64,000 nt of DNA from Bacillus sp. V5-8f (lineage in GTDB: Bacteria > Bacillota > Bacilli > Bacillales > DSM-1321). The translations under genes were made by a program, and so were the position numbers. The stretch spans positions 165,193 to 229,192 of the forward strand of contig NZ_PGUW01000024.1 of assembly GCF_002863565.1 (NCBI RefSeq), written 5' to 3'. Under the pieces are notes generated by a model that was not told where the DNA came from, did not search any database, and saw only the letters and a program-made list of their open reading frames with translations. Of the stretch, positions 27,100 to 40,192 are shown piece after piece (positions within the stretch are counted from its first letter, which is position 1; each line of letters opens with the position of its first letter).

Positions 27100-27543
27100 A
27101 TGGATCAAGTTAAGAATATGCAGCATGTTGCAGAAATAGAAAAAGAGCTTCGATATATTTCTTCCCTAATTAAACAAAAAGGGCGGGAAATCTTAAGTAA
27201 TTATAAAATCACACCTCCGCAATTTATAGCGCTTCAATGGCTATTTGAGGACGGTGACATGACGATTGGCGAGCTTTCCACAAAAATGTTCCTTGCGTTC
27301 AGTACGACTACGGACTTAATTGACCGCATGGAGAAGAACGAACTAGTGATACGGGTTAAGGATGAAAAAGACCGCAGGGTGGTTCGGATCCATCTTTTGG
27401 AGGAAGGCGAACGTATCATTGATGAAGTGATTAAAAAGCGACAGCAGTATTTAGCGGATATTCTGAACAATTTTACGGTTGATGAAACAGCTTCCCTCAA
27501 AGAAAGCTTAATGAAATTACATCAAGAAATGAAAGAAGAATGA
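27100..27543 (+). CDS. ysmB: MarR-family transcriptional regulator YsmB
   Basis: 147 residues. Winged helix in the MarR fold: dimer helix about 1-30, DNA-binding segment '[20 protein letters not shown]' with '[20 protein letters not shown]' as recognition helix and wing, and C-terminal dimer helices. It likely responds to a small ligand or oxidant, not known. ATG at 27100 follows GGGGAG; an upstream ATG at 27064 in frame lacks a ribosome site. The spacing to racE is 10 bases, suggesting co-transcription. Confidence 0.88.
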   Translation: MDQVKNMQHVAEIEKELRYISSLIKQKGREILSNYKITPPQFIALQWLFEDGDMTIGELSTKMFLAFSTTTDLIDRMEKNELVIRVKDEKDRRVVRIHLLEEGERIIDEVIKKRQQYLADILNNFTVDETASLKESLMKLHQEMKEE

Positions 27544-27553
27544 GGCGAGAGTT

Positions 27554-28351
27554 TTGAAGCAACCAATTGGCATTATTGATTCCGGAGTCGGTGGGCTGAC
27601 AGTGGCGAAGGAGGTTATCCGCCAGCTTCCTAATGAAAATATAGTATATGTTGGCGATACCGCCCGATGTCCATATGGGCCTCGTCCGGTGGAAGAGGTT
27701 AAAAAGTTTACATGGCAGATGACAAACTACTTATTAAAACATAATATCAAAATGCTGATTATTGCTTGCAATACAGCCACTGCTGCAGTGTTGGAGGAAA
27801 TCAGAAACACTTTGGAGATCCCAGTTTTGGGAGTGATCCATCCAGGTGCAAGAGCTGCCCTTAAAGTGTCCCTAAATTTGCAGATTGGCGTAATCGGGAC
27901 AATCGGGACAGTTAAGAGCAAGGCGTATGACCAAGCCCTTAAATCCATCAATAAATGGGTTCATGTCGACAGTCTTGCCTGCCCGAAATTTGTTCCTATC
28001 GTTGAAAGCGGTGAATTTGAAGGGCCAATTGTACAGAAGGTTATCGCGGAAAGCCTAAAGCCATTGAAAGATAAACAGATTGATACTTTGATTCTAGGGT
28101 GTACCCACTACCCGCTTTTAGGTCCAGCTATTAGCAGATATATGGGGGACGGAATCAGGGTGATTTCATCTGGGGAAGAAACAGCCCGTGAAGCGAGTGT
28201 TATCCTGCATCATAGCGGCCTTTTGAACACTAGCCATGAAACGGCTGACCACCGATTCTTCACGACAGGATCGAGAGATATTTTCCAGCAGATCGCTTCT
28301 GCTTGGCTTGGTGGATATATTACTTATGTTCAAACGATAAAGATAGATTAA
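27554..28351 (+). CDS. racE: glutamate racemase
   Basis: 265 residues. The two catalytic cysteines are in 'ACNTATAA' (Cys72) and 'GCTHYP' (about Cys183); '[11 protein letters not shown]' and '[14 protein letters not shown]' are also conserved. It makes D-glutamate from L-glutamate for peptidoglycan. The start is TTG, with GAGGCGAGAG upstream. In B. subtilis, RacE is the main enzyme and sits between ysmB and gerM as here. Confidence 0.96.
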   Translation: MKQPIGIIDSGVGGLTVAKEVIRQLPNENIVYVGDTARCPYGPRPVEEVKKFTWQMTNYLLKHNIKMLIIACNTATAAVLEEIRNTLEIPVLGVIHPGARAALKVSLNLQIGVIGTIGTVKSKAYDQALKSINKWVHVDSLACPKFVPIVESGEFEGPIVQKVIAESLKPLKDKQIDTLILGCTHYPLLGPAISRYMGDGIRVISSGEETAREASVILHHSGLLNTSHETADHRFFTTGSRDIFQQIASAWLGGYITYVQTIKID

Positions 28352-28382
28352 TAAGACTTCCTTTAGGAGGTCTTATTTTTTT
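28350..28382 (+). terminator. terminator after racE
   Basis: AATAAGACTTCC / GGAGGTCTTATT with a loop TTTA and seven T. It starts within the racE stop codon. Confidence 0.9.
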
Positions 28383-28462
28383 GTGTAACTTTATCTTGGA
28401 AAACGGTCTTTTTTTTAATAGGGCTCGTATACATAGTAGTACAAACTGTCCTGGGAGGGAAT

Positions 28463-29539
28463 ATGATGTCTAAAGCTGCTAAAGTAACAATTGCCTCGAC
28501 AATGCTTGCTACTGCTGTATTTTTGTCAGGCTGCGGGATCTTAGGATCGGGCGAAGAACCTGCGAAAATCGACCCGCCGAAAGAGGTCTCTTATGAAAAT
28601 GATGCCCAAGACTTGGAAAGTTCAGAAAACAGTGAGAAAACCGAAGCAAATAAAGCTGCTGATGCACAAACGGTGAAAACTGAGCTCTATCTTATAGATA
28701 AGAATGGTTATGTTGTACCGCAAACAATAGAGCTTCCAAATTCAAAGGGTGTTGCGAAGCAGGCACTGGAATATCTAGTAGTAAACGGGCCGGTGAGCAA
28801 TGTCCTGCCAAACGGATTCCGGGCAGTTTTGCCTGCTGATACAGAAGTCGACTTGAACATAAATAAAGATGGTGTAGCGGTGGTGGATTTCTCACCAGAA
28901 TTTAAAAATTACAAGAAGGAAGATGAATTGAAAATAGTGCAGGCCGTTACGTGGACCCTGACCCAATTCGATACGGTCAAAAAAGTAAAACTTCAGGTCA
29001 ATGGCCAAGAGCTGAAGGAAATGCCTGTAGACGGCACTCCGCTTCAGGACGGACTTACCCGTGCTCATGGTATCAACCTTGACACAAGTAATGTTGCTGA
29101 TATTACCAATACAAGACCACTGACTGTTTACTACGTTGGCGGAGACGAAGGCAGCCATTATTATGTTCCGGTGACCAAGCGCATAAGTGAAATGAAACAG
29201 GATAACGTCGCAGCGGTTATCGATGAACTGATCAAGGGCCCATCCTATTCATATAACCTTTTGTCTGATTTCATGCCTGATGTGAAATTGCTTGATTCAC
29301 CAAAGCTTTCTGAAGGAAAAGTGACCTTGAATTTTAATGAGTCTATTCTAGGAAGCTTCAAGGAGAAAAAAGTATCCCAAACGATGCTTGATGCGCTAGT
29401 ATTGTCTTTAACCGAGCAAAGTGGAATTAAAAGTGTGGAATTGCAGGTAAATGGAAGTTCCAAGCTGATGAACGGGGACGGGAAGCCAATAACCGAACCT
29501 GTCATCCGTCCGGAAAAAGTGAACACTGGTAGTTTTTAA
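28463..29539 (+). CDS. gerM: spore germination/sporulation lipoprotein GerM
   Basis: 358 residues. Lipobox 'FLSGC' with Cys24 after a hydrophobic signal peptide, then a charged low-complexity linker (about 30-72) and two tandem GerMN domains (about 73-190 and 210-345), each with a 'VN/NKDG' strand and 'VTWTLTQFDTVKKVKLQVNG' or equivalent 'LVLSLTEQSGIKSVELQVNG'. In B. subtilis GerM is made in the mother cell and helps anchor the SpoIIQ-SpoIIIAG channel. It has its own AGGAGG-type site (GGGAGGG). I see no clear sigma-E promoter. Confidence 0.92.
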   Translation: MMSKAAKVTIASTMLATAVFLSGCGILGSGEEPAKIDPPKEVSYENDAQDLESSENSEKTEANKAADAQTVKTELYLIDKNGYVVPQTIELPNSKGVAKQALEYLVVNGPVSNVLPNGFRAVLPADTEVDLNINKDGVAVVDFSPEFKNYKKEDELKIVQAVTWTLTQFDTVKKVKLQVNGQELKEMPVDGTPLQDGLTRAHGINLDTSNVADITNTRPLTVYYVGGDEGSHYYVPVTKRISEMKQDNVAAVIDELIKGPSYSYNLLSDFMPDVKLLDSPKLSEGKVTLNFNESILGSFKEKKVSQTMLDALVLSLTEQSGIKSVELQVNGSSKLMNGDGKPITEPVIRPEKVNTGSF

Positions 29540-29575
29540 AAGGTTATTTTTGTTATACTAAATAATGTTAAGTAC

Positions 29576-29605
29576 GAAGGCGGGCATAAAGCTGCCTTCT
29601 TTTCT
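29576..29605 (+). terminator. hairpin between gerM and rph
   Basis: GAAGGCGGGC / GCTGCCTTC then TTTTC. It is a fair intrinsic terminator after gerM. Confidence 0.65.
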
Positions 29606-29653
29606 GTTTATTATGTGCAGGGAAAAGACAGGAAGAGTGTAGGAGGAAAAGAA

Positions 29654-30412
29654 ATGCGCTTCGACGGTAGATCAAATCATGAATTAAGGCCAATACATAT
29701 CGAAACAAATTATTTAAAGCATCCGGAGGGATCTGTTTTAATCTCCGTGGGGGACACGAAGGTCATTTGTACAGCAAGCATTGAGGACCGTGTGCCTCCT
29801 TTTATGAGGGGACAGGGAAAGGGCTGGATAACAGCCGAATATTCCATGCTGCCACGCGCGACAAATCAACGTACGATAAGGGAATCCTCAAAAGGGAAGA
29901 TAACAGGACGTACAATGGAGATTCAACGTTTGATTGGGAGAGCTCTCCGTGCAATCGTTGACCTGGAAGCATTAGGGGAAAAAACAATTTGGCTAGACTG
30001 CGATGTGATACAGGCAGATGGGGGAACAAGGACTGCTTCTATCACGGGTGCGTTTGTGGCATTGGCAATTGCTGTAAACAAACTCCACGAAGATAAAAAA
30101 ATTACAGCATTCCCGATAAAAGAATATCTTGCAGCAACCAGTGTCGGGAAACTGAAAGAACATGGTGTCGTCCTTGACTTGAATTATGTAGAGGATTCTG
30201 CGGCCCTTGTAGACATGAACGTTATCATGACAGGTAGCGGAGAATTTGTAGAATTACAGGGAACCGGGGAAGAATCTACGTTTTCTATGGATGAATTACA
30301 TCAATTGTTAGCCAGTGCCCAGGAAGGCTTGAATGGTCTGTTTGAAGTACAGAGAGCAGCCTTAGGAGAAATAGCAGACAAAATCCCAACCCGGGTGGAA
30401 GGCAGGAAGTGA
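29654..30412 (+). CDS. rph: ribonuclease PH
   Basis: 252 residues. RNase PH fold with '[16 protein letters not shown]', '[17 protein letters not shown]', '[15 protein letters not shown]' and '[16 protein letters not shown]' (phosphate and metal site). It trims tRNA 3' ends by phosphorolysis. ATG at 29654 has AGGAGG; the longer frame from 29615 starts before that site. It abuts ysnA with zero spacing. Confidence 0.96.
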   Translation: MRFDGRSNHELRPIHIETNYLKHPEGSVLISVGDTKVICTASIEDRVPPFMRGQGKGWITAEYSMLPRATNQRTIRESSKGKITGRTMEIQRLIGRALRAIVDLEALGEKTIWLDCDVIQADGGTRTASITGAFVALAIAVNKLHEDKKITAFPIKEYLAATSVGKLKEHGVVLDLNYVEDSAALVDMNVIMTGSGEFVELQGTGEESTFSMDELHQLLASAQEGLNGLFEVQRAALGEIADKIPTRVEGRK

Positions 30413-31027
30413 ATGAAGACAGTAATTATAGCAACTAAAAACAAGGGCAAAGCAAAGGAATTTGAAAGCCTGTTTCATCCAAAAGGCTATCAGGTGCTAA
30501 CTCTTTTAGACTTAGATCCGTCTATAGATGTAGAAGAAACCGGTACTACTTTTGAAGAAAACGCCATCTTGAAGGCTGAGGCGATCGCCAATCAATTTGA
30601 CCGGTTCGTTATTGCGGATGATTCCGGCTTAATCGTGGATGCGTTGGATGGAAGGCCAGGGGTATACTCGGCAAGATACGCTGGCGAGGACAAAAATGAT
30701 GCAGCCAACACGGCTAAAGTTCTGAAGGAACTGGAAGGAATACCGGAAGGGGAACGGACAGCCAGGTTTTATTGTGCCCTTGCGTTGGCATCGCCAAATC
30801 AAGAAACCGTTACTGTTTCCGGTTCCGTTGAGGGGATTATTGCGAAAAAGCCATCGGGTGAAAATGGGTTTGGTTATGACCCTATTTTTTATGTGAAGGA
30901 AAAAGGGAAAACGATGGCAGAGATGAACAGTGGAGAAAAAAATACGATCAGCCATCGGGCGAACGCATTAAAAGCCCTGGAGGAGAAGCTTGACCAATTT
31001 TTACAGACGGAAGAGGAGAAAGCATGA
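30413..31027 (+). CDS. ysnA: XTP/dITP diphosphatase (RdgB/HAM1 family)
   Basis: 204 residues. HAM1 motifs: 'ATKNKGKAKEF' at the N-terminus, 'ADDSGLIVDALDGRPGVYSA' (about 64-84), 'FGYDPIF' and 'SHRANAL'. It hydrolyses non-canonical purine nucleotides (ITP, dITP, XTP) to keep them from DNA. Translation starts directly at the rph stop region and its last four bases overlap ysnB, so the three genes form one unit. Confidence 0.95.
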   Translation: MKTVIIATKNKGKAKEFESLFHPKGYQVLTLLDLDPSIDVEETGTTFEENAILKAEAIANQFDRFVIADDSGLIVDALDGRPGVYSARYAGEDKNDAANTAKVLKELEGIPEGERTARFYCALALASPNQETVTVSGSVEGIIAKKPSGENGFGYDPIFYVKEKGKTMAEMNSGEKNTISHRANALKALEEKLDQFLQTEEEKA

Positions 31028-31536
31028 AAGTGTTGATTATGAGTGACAGCCATGGACTGACACGCGAAATTGACATGATTAAAGACCGCCATCGGGATGA
31101 TGTGGATTCGATGATCCATTGCGGCGATTCTGAACTTCCCATGGCTTCTTTAGAAATGACGGGCTTTTTGTCTGTAAGAGGCAATTGTGACTTTGATGAA
31201 GACTACCCTAATGAACGCTTGGAGGAAATCGGAGGGCTTCATTTTTTTCTAACACACGGGCACCATTATAATGTGAAAATGACACTGATGAACCTCGGAT
31301 ATAAAAGTGAGGAAGCTAATGCCCGGATCGTTTGTTTCGGGCATTCCCATATTGCAGGCTCAAAGCTTATTGATGGCCGCATTTTCATTAACCCGGGGAG
31401 CATTCGACTGCCAAAAGGAATCCAAGAAAAAACATATGCCATACTTGAACATGAGAATCAGGACGTAAAATTATCGTTTTTCAATGTTGAAGGGAATGAA
31501 ATAAAACAGCTTAGCCGGACTTACCATTTGGAATAG
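31024..31536 (+). CDS. ysnB: metallophosphoesterase YsnB (YfcE/MJ0936 type)
   Basis: 170 residues, the complete calcineurin-like metal site: 'MSDSHG', 'IHCGDSE', 'VRGNCD', 'THGHHYNV' and 'FGHSHIAG'. It should be a manganese-dependent phosphodiesterase on small substrates; the natural one is not known. ATGA overlap with ysnA. A terminator follows. Confidence 0.92.
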   Translation: MKVLIMSDSHGLTREIDMIKDRHRDDVDSMIHCGDSELPMASLEMTGFLSVRGNCDFDEDYPNERLEEIGGLHFFLTHGHHYNVKMTLMNLGYKSEEANARIVCFGHSHIAGSKLIDGRIFINPGSIRLPKGIQEKTYAILEHENQDVKLSFFNVEGNEIKQLSRTYHLE

Positions 31537-31550
31537 TATTTAGTATAATA

Positions 31551-31583
31551 GGCAGGAAGAGAAAATTTTTCCTGTCTTTTTTT
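31551..31583 (+). terminator. terminator of rph-ysnA-ysnB
   Basis: GGCAGGAA / TTCCTGTC with a loop of ten bases and eight T. Confidence 0.85.
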
Positions 31584-31593
31584 AAAAAGGGTG

Positions 31594-31622
31594 TTGACTT
31601 CCGAAAGCTATCCCACTATAAT
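31594..31622 (+). promoter_or_regulatory. sigma-A promoter of tRNA-Arg
   Basis: TTGACT (31594-31599), 17-base spacer, perfect TATAAT (31617-31622); start point near 31629, some 16 bases before the mature tRNA. Confidence 0.88.
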
Positions 31623-31644
31623 GAGAATTGTCCTTGAAAATAAT

Positions 31645-31718
<74 letters not shown>

Positions 31719-31722
31719 CTAC

Positions 31723-31763
31723 AAAAAGAAAACCTCTTACATTGTAAGAGGTTTTCTTTTTGT
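31723..31763 (+). terminator. terminator of tRNA-Arg
   Basis: AAAAAGAAAACCTCTTAC / GTAAGAGGTTTTCTTTTT, a perfect 18-bp stem with loop ATT, ending in T-run. Confidence 0.95.
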
Positions 31764-31957
31764 ATTCGTGAAAATTAAAACTAATGGTTCCACTCTTTTT
31801 GTTAACCCAAGTCATTGTAACCTCTGATATCTTCACGCTAATAGAATAAACCACTAATATTTTCCTTCAAATTTAGAATCTTTTCAGTAGCTAAAATACT
31901 TCCTAGTAAAAAAGTCAAAAAAACTTTTTAAAACCTAAAACATTATAATTAAGCCGT

Positions 31958-31971
31958 TGTAAGCGGATACA
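31958..31971. promoter_or_regulatory. cre-like site (CcpA) upstream of ilv-leu
   Basis: TGTAAGCGGATACA matches the cre consensus TGWAANCGNTNWCA at all but one fixed base. Its centre is about 87 bases before the predicted start point. In B. subtilis CcpA activates ilv-leu from an upstream cre at a similar distance, linking branched-chain synthesis to carbon supply. Confidence 0.7.
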
Positions 31972-32016
31972 ATTTTGACCACTAATTAGAATAGTCAAAT
32001 AATTCTAAAAAACTTA

Positions 32017-32045
32017 TTGACGTGAATATAAAAACGGCGTAATAT
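32017..32045 (+). promoter_or_regulatory. sigma-A promoter of ilv-leu
   Basis: TTGACG (32017-32022), 17-base spacer, TAATAT (32040-32045); a better -10 TATAAT at 32043-32048 would need a 20-base spacer. AATTCTAAAAAACTT (32001-32015), just before the -35, is a poor CodY box (four mismatches). Confidence 0.7.
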
Positions 32046-32051
32046 AATCCA

Positions 32052-32390
32052 CAAATAACAGGACAATAAATTCAAAATTGAATGAAAATATTTTAAAGCA
32101 TTGATGAGGATAAGTAGTTTTTTGTCAAGGTATTCACAGAGAGCCGGGTTGCTGAGAACCGGCATGCCCCAAAAAATGAACTCCCCTCTGAGCTTCAGCT
32201 TGAACGACTAACCAGTAAAGCTGAACGGGTGCCTACCAGTACCCGTTATCAAAACAGAGTGGCGAGAGCCATTCAAAAGTGCGTGCAGAATGTTGCACGA
32301 AAAAGGGTGGTACCGTGGATAGGCCGATGAAACCTTTTCACCCCTTTAGCTTGCTAGAAGCGGGCTTATTTGGGTGGAGAGGTTTTTTAT
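32052..32390 (+). promoter_or_regulatory. T-box leader, leucine-specific
   Basis: AGTA (32113-32116), then GAA (32178-32180) followed by specifier CTC (32181-32183, Leu) and C. T-box AAAGGGTGGTACCGTGG at 32302-32318. Terminator: AAACCTTTTCACCC / GGGTGGAGAGGTTT then T-run (32329-32389). Uncharged tRNA-Leu allows read-through into ilvBNC-leuABCD. About 135 bases separate the terminator from the ilvB start. Confidence 0.93.
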
Positions 32391-32525
32391 GTGTAAATGG
32401 CGGAGATAACGCCCACCGCTTTGCCTCACATGGTGAAGCATGAAAGGAAGCACTGTTGCATTTCAAGGTTATATGTTAACTCGAAAGACAGGAATAAAAA
32501 GTACGATTGGGAGGATGTCATCACT

Positions 32526-34244
32526 ATGACGCAAAAAGCAGTAGTAGCTGAGAAAAAGGTTGGAAAAACCAAGAAAAGCGGTGCTGATTTTTTAATCGAC
32601 GGCTTAAAACAGCAAAAAGTCGAAGTGATTTTTGGATATCCGGGAGGCGCTGTCCTGCCGATATACGACGCGTTATATGACTCAGGAGTGTTTCATGTAT
32701 TGGCTAGGCATGAACAAGGATCGATACACGCGGCAGAAGGATATGCCAGAATAACCGGAAAGCCGGGTGTTGTAATTGCCACTTCAGGACCTGGGGCCAC
32801 TAATATTGTAACCGGGTTGACGGATGCAATGATTGATTCTATACCGCTTGTCGTATTCACTGGTCAGGTTGGAACAAATGTCATTGGTTCAGATGCGTTC
32901 CAGGAAGCCGACGTACTCGGCATAACAACACCTATTACAAAACATAATTATCAGGTGAGAAAGCCGGAGGACCTCCCAAGGATTATAAAAGAGGCATTTT
33001 ATATCGCTTCTAGCGGGCGTCCGGGCCCAGTGTTGATCGATATACCTAAGGATGTAGCAGTCCTTGAAGGAGAAGCTGAAGCAGATCCGGAAATGGATTT
33101 GCCTGGTTACCAGCCGACATTGCAGCCGAACTATCTCCAGATCAGAAAACTAGTAGAAGCTGTAAGCGCCGCGAAAAGGCCGGTGATTTTAGCCGGAGCT
33201 GGTGTCCTTCATGCAAAGGCATCGGAACAATTAAAGCAATATGCGGAACAACAGGGTATTCCGGTTGTACATACCCTGCTCGGTCTTGGCGGTTTCCCTG
33301 CTGACCATCCCTTATTTGTAGGTATGGGAGGCATGCATGGAATCTACGCAGCCAATATGGCTTTGTCAAAAAGTGATCTGCTAATAAACGTTGGTGCTAG
33401 ATTTGATGACAGGCTTACAGGAAATCTTGATTCCTTTGCACCTGATGCAGAAATAGCCCACATAGATATTGATCCTGCTGAAATCGGTAAAAATGTTCCA
33501 ACAAAAATCCCGGTTGTGGGGGATGCAAAGGAGGCACTCCTCCAATTGATCGGCCAAAGTGGAAAAACGCCAGAAGCTTCTGAATGGGTCAAGCAGATTC
33601 AGAATTGGAAGGAAGAGTTTCCATATTGGTATGAGGAAAATGGCAATGAGCTGAAGCCTCAAAAACTGATAGAAATCCTTCATAAAACAACAAACGGCGA
33701 AGCCATTGTAGTAACAGATGTAGGACAGCACCAGATGTGGGCGGCTCAATACTACACTTTTAACAAACCAAATGCCTGGGTTACTTCAGGGGGACTCGGA
33801 ACAATGGGCTTCTGTGTACCTGCGGCAATCGGAGCACAACTTGCAGAGCCGGAAGCAGCCGTGGCGGCAGTTGTCGGTGATGCCGGTTTCCAGATGACAA
33901 GCCAGGAACTTGGGGTTATTGCGGAATTGAATTTGCCAATTAAAATTATCATTGTAAATAATCAATCTCTCGGAATGGTAAGGCAATGGCAGGAGATTTT
34001 TTATAAGGGCAGATATTCACATAGTTTACTCCCTCATCAGCCTTCATTTGTCAAATTGGCTGATGCTTATGGGATCAAAGCATATAAGGTAACAACAGTT
34101 GAAGAAGCTGAAGAAAAGTTGGCTGAAGCTTTCTCGACAGATGGACCGATTCTGCTGGATATGCGTGTTACGCCAGACGAAAATGTGTATCCGATGGTAG
34201 CTCCAGGAAAAGGGATCAATGAAATGGTAGGTGTAAAGAAATGA
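32526..34244 (+). CDS. ilvB: acetolactate synthase large subunit
   Basis: 572 residues. ThDP enzyme with N-terminal Pyr domain ('[16 protein letters not shown]', catalytic Glu in '[16 protein letters not shown]'), central FAD-binding domain ('[12 protein letters not shown]') and C-terminal PP domain ('[20 protein letters not shown]', with 'IIIVNN' closing the metal/ThDP motif). It joins two pyruvate, or pyruvate and 2-oxobutyrate. ATG at 32526 has GGGAGGA 11 bases upstream; the frame continues 43 codons 5' without a ribosome site and is not used. It is the first gene of the seven-gene operon. Confidence 0.96.
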   Translation: MTQKAVVAEKKVGKTKKSGADFLIDGLKQQKVEVIFGYPGGAVLPIYDALYDSGVFHVLARHEQGSIHAAEGYARITGKPGVVIATSGPGATNIVTGLTDAMIDSIPLVVFTGQVGTNVIGSDAFQEADVLGITTPITKHNYQVRKPEDLPRIIKEAFYIASSGRPGPVLIDIPKDVAVLEGEAEADPEMDLPGYQPTLQPNYLQIRKLVEAVSAAKRPVILAGAGVLHAKASEQLKQYAEQQGIPVVHTLLGLGGFPADHPLFVGMGGMHGIYAANMALSKSDLLINVGARFDDRLTGNLDSFAPDAEIAHIDIDPAEIGKNVPTKIPVVGDAKEALLQLIGQSGKTPEASEWVKQIQNWKEEFPYWYEENGNELKPQKLIEILHKTTNGEAIVVTDVGQHQMWAAQYYTFNKPNAWVTSGGLGTMGFCVPAAIGAQLAEPEAAVAAVVGDAGFQMTSQELGVIAELNLPIKIIIVNNQSLGMVRQWQEIFYKGRYSHSLLPHQPSFVKLADAYGIKAYKVTTVEEAEEKLAEAFSTDGPILLDMRVTPDENVYPMVAPGKGINEMVGVKK

Positions 34245-34756
34245 AGGGAATCCTCACGCTTTTGGTGAACAACAGGCCGGGAGTTCTTAACAGGATTACC
34301 AACCTATTTTCGAAGAGGAATTATAATATCGAAAGCATTACAGTCGGACATTCGGAACAGGAAGGTATTTCAAGGATCACTGTTGTCGTACAGGTGGATA
34401 ACGAAAATGTTATTGAACAAATGACAAAACAGCTAAATAAGCAAATTGACGTATTAAAGGTAATGGATATTACAAGCCAGTCGATTGTGGCCCGGGAGCT
34501 GGCGCTTCTGAAAGTTGTGGCTACATCGCAGACACGCTCAGAAATCTATGCTTTGATAGAGCCTTTCCGGGGTTCGGTAATTGACGTCAGCAAGGAAAGC
34601 CTGACGATCCAAATCACTGGTGAAACAGATAAAATTGAAGCATTTATTGAATTATTGAAGCCTTATGGAATCAAGGAACTGGCAAGGACAGGGACCACTG
34701 CATTCCCGCGCGGCACCCAGCGCAGCACGACTAATAAAAGTGTTTCAATTGTTTAA
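34241..34756 (+). CDS. ilvN: acetolactate synthase small (regulatory) subunit
   Basis: 171 residues (called ilvH in B. subtilis). N-terminal ACT domain ('[20 protein letters not shown]', '[11 protein letters not shown]') binds valine for feedback inhibition; a C-terminal ACT-like domain ('[20 protein letters not shown]') activates IlvB. The ATGA overlap with ilvB couples translation. A 206-base structured spacer follows before ilvC. Confidence 0.95.
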   Translation: MKGILTLLVNNRPGVLNRITNLFSKRNYNIESITVGHSEQEGISRITVVVQVDNENVIEQMTKQLNKQIDVLKVMDITSQSIVARELALLKVVATSQTRSEIYALIEPFRGSVIDVSKESLTIQITGETDKIEAFIELLKPYGIKELARTGTTAFPRGTQRSTTNKSVSIV

Positions 34757-34804
34757 CATTTATCAATAATTTATCTAAGTCTTTGGCTCGTTCTTGCTCT
34801 ATAT

Positions 34805-34846
34805 CGATGAAGCGACTGGGAAACAAAATGCCCGCTCGTTTCATCG
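34805..34846 (+). other. long hairpin in the ilvN-ilvC spacer
   Basis: CGATGAAGCGA pairs with TCGTTTCATCG over 11 positions (one G-U), enclosing a second small GGG/CCC stem. No T-run, so not a terminator. The rest of the 34757-34962 spacer holds CCATGG repeats (34890-34904) and an AATTTAAATTTAAA tract but no gene. It may be an RNA processing or stability element; B. subtilis ilv-leu mRNA is known to be processed. Confidence 0.5.
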
Positions 34847-34944
34847 GTATGGAGCACCCTTTCAGCCAAGCTGAAAAGGAATGAAGCCATGGTTTCCATG
34901 GTAAGAGCCGAATTTAAATTTAAAGGAACTAATATAACCATTAA

Positions 34945-37507
<2,563 letters not shown>

Positions 37508-37532
37508 CTAAGGATGAAAGGAGAAGATTCAT

Positions 37533-38648
37533 ATGAGAAGGAAAATTACGGTCCTGCCCGGTGATGGCATCGGCAAAGAAGTGACAAGGGGTGCAGTTGA
37601 AATTCTGGAAGCCGTGGCAGAAAGATATGGACACGAATTCGAATTCCACTATGGGGAAATTGGTGGTACAGCAATCGACAATTCAGGAACGCCCCTTCCA
37701 GAAGAGACAATTAGCCTTTGTAAGAACAGCGACGCGGTGCTTCTTGGAGCAGTGGGAGGACCAAAATGGGATAAGAATCCTTCTCATTTAAGACCGGAAA
37801 GAGGGTTGCTTGCGATCCGTAAACAATTGAACCTTTATGCAAATTTACGGCCAATCAGTTATTTTTCCAGTCTTGCAGAATCTTCTCCTTTAAAGAAAGA
37901 AATCATTGAAGACATAGATTTTGTAATTGTCCGCGAGCTTACGGGTGGATTATATTTTGGAAAGCCAAGTGAACGGACTACTACACAGGAAGGCAAAGAA
38001 GCTGTAGTAGATACATTATTCTATCAAAAAGACGAAATCAAAAGAATTATCGAACTTGCCTTTGATCTTGCTTCCAAGCGGCGGAAAAAAGTGACTTCAG
38101 TTGACAAGGCCAACGTGTTGGAGTCAAGCCGCTTATGGCGTGAAACGGCTGAAGAGGTTGCTGCCCGTTATCCGGAAGTGGAGCTCGAACATATGCTTGT
38201 CGACAATGCCGCAATGCAATTAATCCGCAACCCTAGGCAGTTTGACGTAATGGTTACAGAAAATATGTTTGGTGATATTTTAAGTGATGAAGCATCTGTG
38301 TTGACCGGATCGCTCGGCATGCTGCCGTCAGCATCCCTGTCTACCGTGGGGCCAAATCTGTATGAACCGATTCATGGATCGGCGCCGGATATCGCAGGAA
38401 AAAATCTTGCAAACCCGATCGCTATGATTCTATCGGCTGCATCTATGCTCCGTTTATCTTTCGGTCTTGAGAAAGAAGCGGAGGCCATCGAAAAGGCGGT
38501 AAGAGACACACTTGATTCTGGCGCCCGTACAGGCGATATCGCTGGTGGGCAAACAAAGACCTTAACAACAAAAGAAATGATTGCAGAAATAAAAGCAGCA
38601 ATTTTGGACCAGGGTGCCATTTCCCATATTATGGGCGCATATGCTTAA
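37533..38648 (+). CDS. leuB: 3-isopropylmalate dehydrogenase
   Basis: 371 residues. '[18 protein letters not shown]' at the N-terminus, substrate Arg residues in '[12 protein letters not shown]' and '[11 protein letters not shown]', catalytic Lys in '[15 protein letters not shown]', metal Asp in '[12 protein letters not shown]' and NAD site '[18 protein letters not shown]'. It oxidises and decarboxylates isopropylmalate. ATG follows AAAGGAGA. Unlike the tight upstream genes, it is followed by a terminator-like hairpin. Confidence 0.97.
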   Translation: MRRKITVLPGDGIGKEVTRGAVEILEAVAERYGHEFEFHYGEIGGTAIDNSGTPLPEETISLCKNSDAVLLGAVGGPKWDKNPSHLRPERGLLAIRKQLNLYANLRPISYFSSLAESSPLKKEIIEDIDFVIVRELTGGLYFGKPSERTTTQEGKEAVVDTLFYQKDEIKRIIELAFDLASKRRKKVTSVDKANVLESSRLWRETAEEVAARYPEVELEHMLVDNAAMQLIRNPRQFDVMVTENMFGDILSDEASVLTGSLGMLPSASLSTVGPNLYEPIHGSAPDIAGKNLANPIAMILSAASMLRLSFGLEKEAEAIEKAVRDTLDSGARTGDIAGGQTKTLTTKEMIAEIKAAILDQGAISHIMGAYA

Positions 38649-38668
38649 TGAACTATTAAACGTGCTAC

Positions 38669-38707
38669 GGGTTGACTCAGCAGGAAATGTTGAGTCACCC
38701 TTTTTTT
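38669..38707 (+). terminator. intrinsic terminator between leuB and leuC
   Basis: GGGTTGACTCA / TGAGTCACCC (10 pairs, one bulge) with an 11-base loop and seven T. It sits inside the operon, 28 bases before leuC. Confidence 0.8.
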
Positions 38708-38734
38708 AAAATAAATGAAGGGGGTTGGGGAGCC

Positions 38735-40153
38735 ATGAAAAAATCAATCATTGAAAAAATATGGGACAGGCATATCGTATACCAGGAAGAGAATAAGCCG
38801 GACCTCTTGTATATAGATTTGCATTATATCCATGAAGTGACTTCTCCACAAGCATTTGAGGGCTTACGTTTAAAAGGGCGAAAGGTAAGACGGCCTGATA
38901 AAACTTTTGCAACCATGGACCATAATGTGCCGACGATCGAACGATATTTCATAAAAGATGACATAGCCAGAAAACAATTGTCTGCACTCGAACAGAACTG
39001 TAAGGAATTCGACATAACGCTTGCTGACCTTGACAGCCCTGAGCAAGGAATCGTCCATGTAATCGGTCCTGAACTGGGCCTCACCAAACCCGGCATGACT
39101 ATTGTATGTGGGGACAGCCATACATCAACTCACGGTGCTTTCGGGACCATTGCTTTTGGCATCGGAACAAGTGAAGTAGAGCATGTATTCGCTACGCAGA
39201 CATTATGGCAAACCAAGCCTAAAACGATGAAGCTCGAAATTAACGGCCAATTGGGTAACGGAGTGACTGCAAAGGACGTTATCCTTTATGTGATTTCAAA
39301 GTATGGCGTCAATTTTGGAACCGGCCATATTATCGAGTATTGCGGACAAGTAATACGTAATATGTCTATGGAAGAAAGAATGACAGTCTGCAATATGTCG
39401 ATTGAAGGGGGAGCCCGTGCGGGACTGGTCAGTCCTGATGAAACGACTTTCTCTTATATAAAAGGAAGAAAGTATGCACCTAAAGGCGAGGATTTTGAGA
39501 ATTATGTGGAAGATTGGAAAAGCCTGGCCAGCGACGAGGGTGCCGTGTATGATACGGAGATTGTCATTGATGGCTGTGAAATTTCCCCGATGGTAAGCTG
39601 GGGGACAAATCCTGGAATGGCTAGCCCTGTGGATGGATATGTACCGCAGTATAATGAAGGTGAAGCTGATAAATCACTTCAGCGTGCTCTTGACTATATG
39701 GGATTATCTGCAGGCATGCCAATTACCGAGATTCCTGTGCAGCATGTGTTCATAGGGTCTTGTACTAATTCCCGAATTGAGGATTTAAGGCAAGCTGCCG
39801 AAGTAGTAAAAGGAAACAAGGTTTCCACGGGTGTAAAGGCGATGATTGTACCGGGGTCCCAAAACGTAAAAAGGACTGCGGAGGAAGAAGGACTCGACCA
39901 GATCTTTATCGAGGCTGGATTCGAATGGAGAGAGTCAGGTTGCAGTGCGTGCCTGGGCATGAATCCGGATATCGTGCCAGCCGGAGAGCATTGTGCATCG
40001 ACCTCAAACCGTAATTTCGAGGGACGGCAGGGAGCTGGTGCACGTACCCACCTTGTGAGTCCAGCGATGGCGGCAGCCGCAGCACTTCATGGCAAATTTG
40101 TAGATATTCGTGAACTAAGAGGGAGCCAGGAACAGGCTGAACTCACTCATTAA
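38735..40153 (+). CDS. leuC: 3-isopropylmalate dehydratase large subunit
   Basis: 472 residues, equal to B. subtilis LeuC. Aconitase-type fold with [4Fe-4S] cysteines in '[12 protein letters not shown]' and '[13 protein letters not shown]', and '[13 protein letters not shown]'. It isomerises 2- to 3-isopropylmalate with LeuD. ATG at 38735 has an AAGGGGGTTGGGGAG ribosome site; an upstream in-frame ATG at 38672 lies within the terminator hairpin and is rejected. Confidence 0.96.
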   Translation: MKKSIIEKIWDRHIVYQEENKPDLLYIDLHYIHEVTSPQAFEGLRLKGRKVRRPDKTFATMDHNVPTIERYFIKDDIARKQLSALEQNCKEFDITLADLDSPEQGIVHVIGPELGLTKPGMTIVCGDSHTSTHGAFGTIAFGIGTSEVEHVFATQTLWQTKPKTMKLEINGQLGNGVTAKDVILYVISKYGVNFGTGHIIEYCGQVIRNMSMEERMTVCNMSIEGGARAGLVSPDETTFSYIKGRKYAPKGEDFENYVEDWKSLASDEGAVYDTEIVIDGCEISPMVSWGTNPGMASPVDGYVPQYNEGEADKSLQRALDYMGLSAGMPITEIPVQHVFIGSCTNSRIEDLRQAAEVVKGNKVSTGVKAMIVPGSQNVKRTAEEEGLDQIFIEAGFEWRESGCSACLGMNPDIVPAGEHCASTSNRNFEGRQGAGARTHLVSPAMAAAAALHGKFVDIRELRGSQEQAELTH

Positions 40154-40192
40154 GAAAACAATTCAAACAGGAAAACGGGAGGTGCCATATTC

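Noticed and set aside
32397..32525. Upstream extension of ilvB by 43 codons
   Set aside because: No ribosome site, and IlvB of relatives begins near the ATG at 32526.
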